From NCBI RefSeq assembly GCF_025567285.1, contig NZ_JAOQJT010000002.1, forward strand, positions 463,008 to 527,007: a DNA stretch of 64,000 nt, given 5' to 3'. The first letter of the stretch is position 1, and each line of letters begins with the position of its first letter. The notes under the pieces are model-generated. The model was not told where the DNA came from, ran no database searches, and was given only the letters and a program-made list of their open reading frames with translations. Below are positions 17,464-24,569 of the stretch, piece after piece. Position numbers and translations under genes: made by a program. The stretch is from Coprococcus aceti. GTDB lineage: Bacteria; Bacillota; Clostridia; Lachnospirales; Lachnospiraceae.

Positions 17464-17883
17464 TTATCTAAAATCTACATTTCCACTTACAAATGCAGTT
17501 GATAATTGAGATTGATAATTTTCCATTCCCATACCGACCTGTGTGTTAGTAGAATTATAACCGCTCTTGGTAAAGATTAAATTACAAGATCCTGTTCCAA
17601 CACCCTGCTTATACTTATTAGATATTTTACTCTTGCTGTTATTGACAGCCCAGAAATTTGCGTAAGAGGTATTGGTAATTGCTGTTACCTCATTTGTGAT
17701 GTAATCATCGGATGTTGTTTTTGCATGCATAGAGGTAAAGTTATTAGTCTTATTCAGTTTAAGTGCATAAGCGGTGTAAGATGCCGCCTGAGAATATGCT
17801 GCTGAAGAAAGAAATACACATCCTGCACAAAACAAACCAATACCTACTTTTGCAATCTTCTGTTTTAAACTTTTTAACATCAT
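17464..17883 (-). CDS. Small secreted protein, candidate effector of the agr regulon
   Basis: 139 residues from the ATG at 17883, which has GGGAGGA 7 nt upstream. A clear Sec signal peptide (about 1-34, hydrophobic IGLFCAGCVFLSSAA, cleavage after AQA-like SQAAS) precedes a roughly 100-residue mature domain rich in Asn, Ser, Thr and Tyr with no Cys-pair. The pattern recalls DUF2712-like or lactococcin-972-like exported proteins that travel with ABC transporters, but neither match is certain. It lies 18 bp behind agrD under the same promoter and in front of a terminator, the arrangement of a highly expressed exported product. Confidence 0.65.
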   Translation of the reverse strand: MMLKSLKQKIAKVGIGLFCAGCVFLSSAAYSQAASYTAYALKLNKTNNFTSMHAKTTSDDYITNEVTAITNTSYANFWAVNNSKSKISNKYKQGVGTGSCNLIFTKSGYNSTNTQVGMGMENYQSQLSTAFVSGNVDFR

Positions 17884-17901
17884 AGTCAATTCCTCCCAAT
17901 C

Positions 17902-18048
17902 TTATTTTTTTAACTGCGTTGGTACTTTTGGTTCATACAACAAACCACGGCACAATGAATTTGCATTACTTCGAGCAATAGCAGTCACTGCCTGAAGTAC
18001 GAGACGGGCACTTTTCTGGGGTGCCTTGTTTACTTGCTTATTGTCCAT
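17902..18048 (-). CDS. agrD: AgrD-like cyclic lactone autoinducer pro-peptide
   Basis: 48 residues. An N-terminal amphipathic helix (about 11-28, LVLQAVTAIA) is followed by NANSLCRGLL and the charged tail YEPKVPTQLKK. AgrD pro-peptides have this order: membrane helix, a core with a Cys, then an acidic/Pro tail read by AgrB. The YEPK-P tail matches the AgrD tail of Listeria monocytogenes as I recall it. By that comparison the ring would be Cys33 to Leu37 (CRGLL). The ATG at 18048 follows AAGGA and a run of twelve G. The gene heads an operon behind twin LytTR boxes, while agrC, agrA and agrB lie 4-6 kb away on the other strand. Ring size and processing are inferred. Confidence 0.8.
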   Translation of the reverse strand: MDNKQVNKAPQKSARLVLQAVTAIARSNANSLCRGLLYEPKVPTQLKK

Positions 18049-18054
18049 CGTTTT

Positions 18055-18094
18055 CCCCCCCCCCCCTCCTTAATTGTCTGACAATTACAGACAA
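18055..18094 (-). promoter_or_regulatory. agrD leader: homopolymeric G12 tract within the ribosome binding site, plus hairpin
   Basis: On the minus strand AAGGA (18067-18071) runs into twelve G (18055-18066), then AAAACG and the ATG. A 7-bp hairpin TTGTCTG/CAGACAA (18074-18080, 18088-18094) lies directly before it. Tract length sets the Shine-Dalgarno to start distance, so slippage could switch translation. Confidence 0.7.
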
Positions 18095-18122
18095 CTTTAT
18101 TTGTTTACCATGGTATGTGCTT

Positions 18123-18191
18123 AATATAACAGAGTATTTAATTTTTTCAATCCCTCTATGCACGAATGGTAGCCCAACATGCACGAACTGT
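18123..18191 (-). promoter_or_regulatory. P1: LytTR-type promoter of the agrD/ABC operon
   Basis: Minus strand, in order: box ACAGTTCGTGCAT (18179-18191), box ACCATTCGTGCAT (18158-18170), 21 bp apart centre to centre; then 7 bp, TTGAAA (18145-18150), 16 bp, TATATT (18123-18128). The start would be near 18116. AgrA-type regulators bind two ACAGTTAAG-like repeats with 21-bp period upstream of -35, so the layout fits activation by the agrA product. Confidence 0.8.
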
Positions 18192-18208
18192 TCTACATAT
18201 AGGTATAA

Positions 18209-20114
18209 ATCGAGTAGGAGGCGGTGACTAACCGCCGTCCTCTCACAGCACCGTACGTACCGTTCGGTATACGGCGCTTTCAATAGTTAACGTGCACAGA
18301 CTGATAGGCTGTGGCTAAATCATAAAAGCCACTGTTTATCAGTCTTTCTTTATTCAGCGCCCAAATCACAGCTTTGTTATTGCTGATATACCAATACTTT
18401 CTGCGACTGTTTGCTATTGTTGACGCATAGTGTTCTGGGATTCCAAGTTTGACTAGATTTTTATATTTCGTTCTAGGTTTCTTCCACTGTTTCCATATAC
18501 ACATGCGTATTCTGTGATAGAGCCATCCGTTGATGTCATCTATGTTGCTCTTCATACTTGCAATTCCGTAGTAGTTAAGCCATCCCCTTGCATACACCTT
18601 GATTTTCTCAAGGCTTGGCTTGATTGACTGACATCGCTTACGGGAAGATAACTCCTTCAATCTGGACTTAAACTTCTTCCATGACTTCGAATGAACTCGG
18701 ACATAAGTGCCTTTCCCGTTCCTTCCCAATGCAAAGCCAAGGAATTTAAAATTTCGGATTGCAAACACGCTGACAGTACGGCTCTTTTCTCGGTTGACTG
18801 TAAGTTTCAGCCTCTTCTCAAGATATTTTGTACTGCTTTCCAAGAGTCTCTCTGATGCTCGCTTGCTCTTTGCAAGAAGCACGATGTCATCTGCATATCT
18901 TATGCATGGAACACCTCTTTTCAGGAACTCCTGGTCGAACTCATTGAGGTAGACATTTGCCAGCAATGGTGATAGATTTCCACCTTGTGGTGAGCCTTCC
19001 TCTGTGTCAATGACCACTCCGTTTTCCATTACACCGCTTTTCAGATAGCGCTTTATCAACTGTACTACACGTTCATCTTTTACATTCTTCCGGAGAAGAT
19101 TGATGAGAATTTCGTGATTAAGAGTATCGAAGTACTTTGACAAGTCAAGGACTACAGCAAATGTATAGCCTTGTTCTGCATACTCCTTAACCTTAAGTAT
19201 TGCATCTTTTGCACTTCTGTTCGGACGATAGCCATAGCTACCATCTGCAAACAGCGGTTCATAGATTGGCACTAACTGTTGGGTTATTGCCTGTTGAAGT
19301 GTACGGTCTATCACTGTTGGTATGCCAAGCTTTCGCACACCACCATCTGGTTTGGGAATCTCAACTCGTCTTACTGGAGACGGAGTATACTTTCCACGAT
19401 AAATGCGGTCAGTTATCTCTTGTTGATGTTCCTTTAGATATGGAAGAGCCTCTTCAATGGTCATGCCATCAATTCCCGGCGCTCCCTTGTTTGCCTTAAC
19501 TCTCTTATACGCTCTGTTAAAGTTGTCTTTATACAGTATCGTTTCCAAAAGTCTCGGCTGTGCACTGTCTCTTTCTTTCCATATCCGATTGAATGACCTG
19601 GACGCTTTCACATACCCTTCATGTTCCGCATTATCTCTTTGCGAACAGCCATTGTTTTCAATGTTTTCTGCCATAGACGGTCATTACTCCTTTCTCGGTC
19701 ATACTCAAGACTCCTACTGATTCGGTCCTTCACCTCTCGGCTACTATGACCTCTGCTGACTTCTATGCGTTCAGCATTGCTTTATGCAATGGTTACCTCT
19801 TTCAAGGCATACCGCACAGACCTCCCTAGGTACCACACGTTTCTTCCTCTCCATCCATCTGCCTCATTTATCATGCATTATTCCGTGTAGTTATTGGGCT
19901 TTAACATGGGTTGCTGTCTTACCCACATGCATGACCTCATATGAGATTTCTGTTCGTCAGACCAGAGATTTGCCCGTGAGTTGGTATATTCCTCACATCC
20001 AGCTTCCTTCAGATTCCATCTCACGATGGACACCCTTGCCTTCGGCTATATCCTTCCCACTACCGGGCGGATTCGGGACTTTAACCCGTTAGAAACGTGC
20101 GCCGCTAGGCGCAC
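18209..20114 (-). mobile_element. Group IIC intron (ribozyme plus maturase/reverse transcriptase)
   Basis: About 1.9 kb. The 5' end reads GTGCGCC at 20114, the 3' end includes a domain V-like hairpin (about 18246-18280 with GCCGTATACC and GTACGGTGCT) and a domain VI hairpin GACGGCGGTTAGTCACCGCC, ending near CTACTCGAT at about 18209. The encoded protein lacks an endonuclease domain. The intron lies 6 nt after a terminator hairpin, the known target preference of class C introns. The exact 3' end may differ by a few bases. Confidence 0.85.
18280..19674 (-). CDS. ltrA: Group II intron reverse transcriptase/maturase
   Basis: 464 residues. The reverse transcriptase domain spans about 45-330 with catalytic YADD at 260-263, GIPTVIDRTLQQAI and EGSPQGGNLSPLLAN blocks; the maturase (X, GIIM) domain follows at about 345-440. 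No HNH endonuclease is present, which agrees with group IIC. It splices its host intron and carries out reverse transcription during mobility. The symbol is the generic family name. Confidence 0.93.
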   Translation of the reverse strand: MAENIENNGCSQRDNAEHEGYVKASRSFNRIWKERDSAQPRLLETILYKDNFNRAYKRVKANKGAPGIDGMTIEEALPYLKEHQQEITDRIYRGKYTPSPVRRVEIPKPDGGVRKLGIPTVIDRTLQQAITQQLVPIYEPLFADGSYGYRPNRSAKDAILKVKEYAEQGYTFAVVLDLSKYFDTLNHEILINLLRKNVKDERVVQLIKRYLKSGVMENGVVIDTEEGSPQGGNLSPLLANVYLNEFDQEFLKRGVPCIRYADDIVLLAKSKRASERLLESSTKYLEKRLKLTVNREKSRTVSVFAIRNFKFLGFALGRNGKGTYVRVHSKSWKKFKSRLKELSSRKRCQSIKPSLEKIKVYARGWLNYYGIASMKSNIDDINGWLYHRIRMCIWKQWKKPRTKYKNLVKLGIPEHYASTIANSRRKYWYISNNKAVIWALNKERLINSGFYDLATAYQSVHVNY

Positions 20115-20120
20115 AACCGA

Positions 20121-20159
20121 AAAGATGGCAGATAGGTTAAGCACCTACCTGCCATCTTT
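20121..20159 (-). terminator. Terminator of the matrixin-lipoprotein operon; intron target
   Basis: 17-bp stem with one wobble (20121-20137 and 20143-20159), 5-nt loop. Its T-run on the minus strand is short (TTTTCGGTT) and is cut by the group II intron start at 20114. It ends the operon that begins at the P2 promoter. Confidence 0.8.
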
Positions 20160-20184
20160 AATCTATATATTTCAGAAATAATGA

Positions 20185-20856
20185 TTAATTATTGTCAGTC
20201 TCATATATAGATTTATAACGCTCTCGATCAACTGGAATAATCTCATTATCATTAGCATCTTTATATGTAATAAACTCATCGTATTCTGTAACTGATTTTT
20301 CCTCTGAGACAGAATTAATAGAATACATATTCGAATCGTTACACATTACATTTGAATTTGGACCAGAAATTAGTAACGAACCATCCTCTTGTGCATATGC
20401 CAAAAAGATATAAATGGAATTTTCGGAAGGCAGTGAATCATTCTCAAACAGATAAATAGCATCTTGTTTTTCTGAAATTCCGCCTTGTTTAACAATAGGA
20501 ATAGGTTTATCTGTAATAAGTTCACCTTTTATATTTTCGAGAACCTGAATAGTATAATTAGTGTAAGGCGAACCGACCTCCTTAGGATTTCCTTTTTCAT
20601 CTTCAGTCGTTATAACATTTCGATACTCGGTTCCATCGCAACTGACAACCTTTGCTACAAATACGTAATCACAGATACCAACAGCTTCGCGAATGTTATC
20701 AGTATCATATACAAAAGATGCGTGCATCTGGTGGATTGGCAAGTTAGATACATTTGTATTCAGTTGACTTGCATTATTTTTGGATGCACATCCTGTAAAA
20801 AACATTCCTACGATAAGAACAATAGACAAAATACCATAGATACTTGATTTTTTCAT
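20185..20856 (-). CDS. Lipoprotein of the agr-regulated matrixin operon
   Basis: 223 residues with a lipoprotein signal peptide, lipobox FFTGC (Cys23), so anchored to the outer face of the membrane. The body (VFVAKVVSCDG, YTIQVLENIKGE, NSIYIFLAYA) resembles the secreted protein at 14459-15142. It follows the metalloprotease gene by 15 bp with GGGGAGGGAG before the ATG. A partner, inhibitor or immunity protein for the protease is possible; no known function is recognised. Confidence 0.65.
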   Translation of the reverse strand: MKKSSIYGILSIVLIVGMFFTGCASKNNASQLNTNVSNLPIHQMHASFVYDTDNIREAVGICDYVFVAKVVSCDGTEYRNVITTEDEKGNPKEVGSPYTNYTIQVLENIKGELITDKPIPIVKQGGISEKQDAIYLFENDSLPSENSIYIFLAYAQEDGSLLISGPNSNVMCNDSNMYSINSVSEEKSVTEYDEFITYKDANDNEIIPVDRERYKSIYETDNN

Positions 20857-20871
20857 AGCGTTCTCCCTCCC

Positions 20872-21393
20872 CTAATAATTATTATATGCGGCATCATATG
20901 AATCTTTATCATTTTGAGATAATGCCTGCGTACTAGTATGTCCCGTAATTGCTGCATCCATAACATCTGTTGAAGTACTGTGATCCAACCCTAATGCATG
21001 TCCCAATTCATGTGTCGCTACATTCTGTTTTTTACTATTACTATAACCGCTCATATAATAGGTATTGAGTTCAATTTTACCACTAGAATATGTCATGCCT
21101 GCCCATCCATTCGAAGCATTGACATCGCTTACGTATACATCTTCTACAACAAAAGCACTGTCTTTTCTGATTACTCCAGATTTATATGCATTCCATGTGG
21201 CAGCCCCAGTGTTAATATAACTCATGTAAGTGCTGTTTCCGTCATAGTCTAGATGTTTGCCAGAATCAACAAGATCCCATGTTTGTACATAAGCTTGTGC
21301 AAATGCCGTAATAGGAAATAGCATTGCTATAGCCATTAAAGTTATAATGCTATACAATAAATGATTTTTTAAAACAGATTTTTTAAAATGCAT
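20872..21393 (-). CDS. Secreted matrixin-type zinc metalloprotease
   Basis: 173 residues: signal peptide (about 1-33, ending ITAFAQA), then a short metzincin catalytic domain with HELGHALGLDH (128-138) supplying three zinc-binding His and the catalytic Glu, and Met145 in DVMDA as Met-turn. There is no clear pro-domain or C-terminal anchor. It is predicted to be released and to cleave external peptides or proteins. AAGGAG is upstream of the ATG. It lies at the head of the P2 operon, on the opposite strand from agrCAB, and is therefore probably induced by the autoinducer. Confidence 0.85.
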   Translation of the reverse strand: MHFKKSVLKNHLLYSIITLMAIAMLFPITAFAQAYVQTWDLVDSGKHLDYDGNSTYMSYINTGAATWNAYKSGVIRKDSAFVVEDVYVSDVNASNGWAGMTYSSGKIELNTYYMSGYSNSKKQNVATHELGHALGLDHSTSTDVMDAAITGHTSTQALSQNDKDSYDAAYNNY

Positions 21394-21589
21394 ACTCCTT
21401 CACTCCTTTTCAATCATGTAACAACGGTTATCTTCAATTATTCTTAAAGGTTATCTTTATGAAAATTGAAACGCAACACATACTAGTACACATTATATAT
21501 CCTGTTAATATTCCTAAAGTACGACATCTTATCATCTCCACTCCATATTATAGATTCTCAGAATACTTAAGATGTAGTAGTATACCTTG

Positions 21590-21658
21590 AATATAACAAA
21601 ATCTTTATACTTTTCAATACCTCTATGCATGAATGGTAGCTCACTATGCACAAACGGT
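21590..21658 (-). promoter_or_regulatory. P2: LytTR-type promoter of the matrixin operon
   Basis: Minus strand: ACCGTTTGTGCAT (21646-21658), ACCATTCATGCAT (21625-21637), 21 bp apart; 7 bp; TTGAAA (21612-21617); 16 bp; TATATT (21590-21595). Every spacing equals that of P1. The leader to the matrixin start is about 190 nt and holds no convincing gene. Confidence 0.8.
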
Positions 21659-21669
21659 AGCATATTATG

Positions 21670-21698
21670 TTGTGTACCTACTTTATTGATGATAAAAT
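21670..21698 (+). promoter_or_regulatory. Promoter of agrC-agrA-agrB
   Basis: TTGTGT (21670-21675), 17 bp, TAAAAT (21693-21698), giving a start about 25 bp before the agrC ATG. The divergent LytTR boxes end 11 bp upstream of this -35, so the same boxes could also raise agrCAB expression. Confidence 0.6.
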
Positions 21699-21730
21699 AT
21701 GACGGAGAATGATTAAAGGAAGTGGTAGCT

Positions 21731-23083
21731 ATGCTATATATTGACTCAATATGGGAATATATTGTTAATTTCTTAGAACTGGCATTGTTTATAATATTTA
21801 TCCATAAAAAATTGCGTATTCGAGCAAATTATAAACATCAAGCAGTTTTGATGTTTCTTTTCGTATCATTTCAGTTTGCTGTGTTATGCACGCTGAATAA
21901 AATGGGAATATCATCCTACATCACTTTGATGTCATCTTGTGTTTTGGACATTGGATATGCAGTATTGTTCTATCGTGATAGTATAATTCGCCGTATCTTT
22001 TGGGGCTTTTCGTATTCCATCATTTGCTTAGTTGCAGAACAGATTTCATTCTTTATTCCCGTTACTCTTTATAAAGGAGCGTCTCTGGAGCTATTATTAG
22101 GTGGAACATTACGGAAGCCATATACCATGTTATATTTGGCAATGATAGCTGTTTTTGTCTTGTTATTTCATTCTATTGGAAACAAAGACATATCTCTTTC
22201 ACCGTTCCAAAAAGTTGCATATATTTTCATCGCAATTTCTGGACTTGCAATCGGGCACTACATATTAAGGCTGACTTTGGAATCTGTTGATAAATTTGGT
22301 GATTCATCCTTTTCAGCTAGGCTATCATTGGTTGACTTGTTTTTTATTATTTTATTTTTAGTATTGATGCTATACATATACCAGCTAGGTTATTCAAAAG
22401 AAGAAAACATACGATTACTGGAAGAACAAAAGATTTATGAGCTGGAAAGGACTGAGTTCAATAGCTTATCTGAGACAACTGAACGATTACGAAAAATGAA
22501 ACATGATATGCAGATTTATGTGGATGCAATCAACGTATTAGCAAAAGACAAGAAATGGGATGAACTTATAGCATATACAGAGCAATACCATAACACTCTT
22601 GCAACTACGCAAAGTGCCATAGCAACGGGAAATATTGCTATTGACTGCATACTTACCGCAAAACTTGATTATGCTGAAAAACACGGAATTAAGACAGAAT
22701 ATTCTATTATGGCTCCTGAAAATTTTCCGCTTGATTCTGTTGAGCTTTCATCCATACTTGGAAATATATGGAATAATTCCATTGAAGCAGGAGAAAGACT
22801 TATAATCTCTGATCCAACCGAGCATCCATACATTTATTTTTATATTAAACCTTACCAGAATATGATACTGATTCACATTGAAAATAATTATGATGGTGTG
22901 ATAAAAGGTAGCATTGATGGAGACATTTTGAGTGTTAAACAAGGAAAAGAACATGGACTTGGGATAAGACGAGTAAAAGAGCTTGTAGAAAAGGCAGATG
23001 GCGTATTGCAGATTACATCTGATAACAAAATTTTTTCCGTACATATTATGATACCGGATAAGGAGAATAACAAACTACTATGA
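21731..23083 (+). CDS. agrC: AgrC-like sensor histidine kinase (GHKL type)
   Basis: 450 residues from the ATG at 21731 (AAAGGAAG about 9 nt upstream; a GTG nine bases earlier is less likely). Six to seven N-terminal membrane helices (1-218) form the peptide sensor, then a coiled linker (220-255), the phosphoacceptor His258 in KMKHDM, and a GHKL ATPase with N-box SILGNIWNNSIEA (341-353) and the HGLGIRRVKELV segment. This is the HPK10 layout of AgrC and related peptide-pheromone receptors. The stop overlaps the next start by 4 bp. It should sense the cyclic peptide made from the agrD product. Confidence 0.88.
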   Translation: MLYIDSIWEYIVNFLELALFIIFIHKKLRIRANYKHQAVLMFLFVSFQFAVLCTLNKMGISSYITLMSSCVLDIGYAVLFYRDSIIRRIFWGFSYSIICLVAEQISFFIPVTLYKGASLELLLGGTLRKPYTMLYLAMIAVFVLLFHSIGNKDISLSPFQKVAYIFIAISGLAIGHYILRLTLESVDKFGDSSFSARLSLVDLFFIILFLVLMLYIYQLGYSKEENIRLLEEQKIYELERTEFNSLSETTERLRKMKHDMQIYVDAINVLAKDKKWDELIAYTEQYHNTLATTQSAIATGNIAIDCILTAKLDYAEKHGIKTEYSIMAPENFPLDSVELSSILGNIWNNSIEAGERLIISDPTEHPYIYFYIKPYQNMILIHIENNYDGVIKGSIDGDILSVKQGKEHGLGIRRVKELVEKADGVLQITSDNKIFSVHIMIPDKENNKLL

Positions 23084-23814
23084 AAATGAAAATAACCATA
23101 CTTGAAGATTCTGTGATCGAATCAGAACGGCTGAAAAATGGAATAAGAAAATACGGGCAGCAATATGATTGGGATATTGAAATTGACGAATACGAATCGG
23201 GCGAAGAATATTTTTCAAAAAATTCTGAAGGCACAACTATACAGGCTTCAGCATTTTTCCTTGACATACAAATGGGGCAAATGAATGGAATTGAGGTTGC
23301 TAAACGCCTTCGTGAATCTGGTTATCAAGGTATTATTGTATTTTTAACAGCTTTTAGAGAATATGTATTCCGAGGATATGAAGTCAGAGCTTTAAACTAC
23401 TTGCTAAAACCCGTCAAGGAAAATACTCTTTTTCTGTGTTTGGATGAAATCGCGAAGGAGTTATCTAATAATACCTACATATACCGAAACAAGCAGGAAA
23501 TTGTAAGTATTCCCTATGCAGATATATTGACATTTTCGAGCAGATTACATTATGTGGATATATTGACCGTAGACGGCAAATGCTATGAACAAATGTCTAC
23601 CCTAAATAAGATTATTGTCCATTTGCCAAGTGAATTTATCCGAACCCATCGTTCTTATATTGTAAATATGGCACATATCTATCGTATTACATCAGGAACG
23701 ATTGAATTGTCAAATCATCTAACTACACAAATCGCACGTTCTTATTCCAAAGACGTGATAAGTGCTTTTGCCAAATATACAACAAGATTTGATACAAGCG
23801 GGGATTTTGAATGA
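23080..23814 (+). CDS. agrA: AgrA-like LytTR response regulator
   Basis: 244 residues. Receiver domain at 1-125 with acidic residues LED (9-10), phosphoacceptor Asp62 in FLDIQMG and Lys110 in LLKPV; LytTR DNA-binding domain at about 140-240 with EFIRTHRSYIVNM. It is coupled by 4-bp overlaps to agrC and agrB. LytTR domains bind paired repeats with 21-bp period; such pairs are found before the agrD and matrixin operons, which are its probable targets. Confidence 0.9.
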   Translation: MKMKITILEDSVIESERLKNGIRKYGQQYDWDIEIDEYESGEEYFSKNSEGTTIQASAFFLDIQMGQMNGIEVAKRLRESGYQGIIVFLTAFREYVFRGYEVRALNYLLKPVKENTLFLCLDEIAKELSNNTYIYRNKQEIVSIPYADILTFSSRLHYVDILTVDGKCYEQMSTLNKIIVHLPSEFIRTHRSYIVNMAHIYRITSGTIELSNHLTTQIARSYSKDVISAFAKYTTRFDTSGDFE

Positions 23815-24279
23815 TTACGAAGTGGGCTACATCTATTGCTAATAAGTTAGCAGAACTATCCGGGGAGGATGTTTCTGCGGATCAATTAGAAATATACATA
23901 TATGGCTTAGAATGTTTTTTGAATACTTTTATAACCATAGTGTTATTGTTCGTATGGGGAGTTTTATCACATACACTCGGCTATACCCTAATTTGGGTAA
24001 TTACCTTTTCATTGTTACGACATTATACCGGAGGTGCCCATGCTCCAACGCAGTTAACATGTATCTTAGGCAGCTTTTTTCTCGGTTGTCTTGATAAGTG
24101 GGCTATAATCTATTTAAAGCCAACTGTACTAGGATATTTGATACTTGTCCTTATGTGTATATTATTTGCACCTATAAGTAACCATAAAATATGTTTAACC
24201 ACCAAACAAAAATGGATACATAAACTTATTTCTGTGATAATTGTTAGCATTGGATTTCTGCTGTTTTATAAAATTGGAA
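23811..24279 (+). CDS. agrB: AgrB-like pro-peptide processing protease (3' end lost in assembly gap)
   Basis: The first 156 residues are visible. The AgrB signature RHYTGGAHAPTQLTC carries the catalytic His77 and Cys84, and four to five membrane helices follow. AgrB cuts the AgrD tail and forms the thiolactone ring. The gene runs into 290 Ns at 24280; about 40 residues are missing if length is normal. It overlaps agrA by 4 bp. Confidence 0.88.
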
Positions 24280-24569
24280 NNNNNNNNNNNNNNNNNNNNN
24301 NNNNNNNNNNNNNNNNNNNNNNNNNNNNNNNNNNNNNNNNNNNNNNNNNNNNNNNNNNNNNNNNNNNNNNNNNNNNNNNNNNNNNNNNNNNNNNNNNNNN
24401 NNNNNNNNNNNNNNNNNNNNNNNNNNNNNNNNNNNNNNNNNNNNNNNNNNNNNNNNNNNNNNNNNNNNNNNNNNNNNNNNNNNNNNNNNNNNNNNNNNNN
24501 NNNNNNNNNNNNNNNNNNNNNNNNNNNNNNNNNNNNNNNNNNNNNNNNNNNNNNNNNNNNNNNNNNNNN
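24280..24569. other. Assembly gap of 290 Ns
   Basis: The gap hides the 3' end of agrB and the 3' end of the relaxase, which converge here. Long frames drawn across the Ns are artefacts. A second small gene could be hidden here. Confidence 0.99.

Noticed and set aside
21437..21535. 32-residue Cys-containing frame in the matrixin leader (MIRCRTLG...), as a possible second peptide
   Set aside because: Weak ribosome site, no AgrD-like core or tail, and composition typical of AT-rich noncoding DNA.
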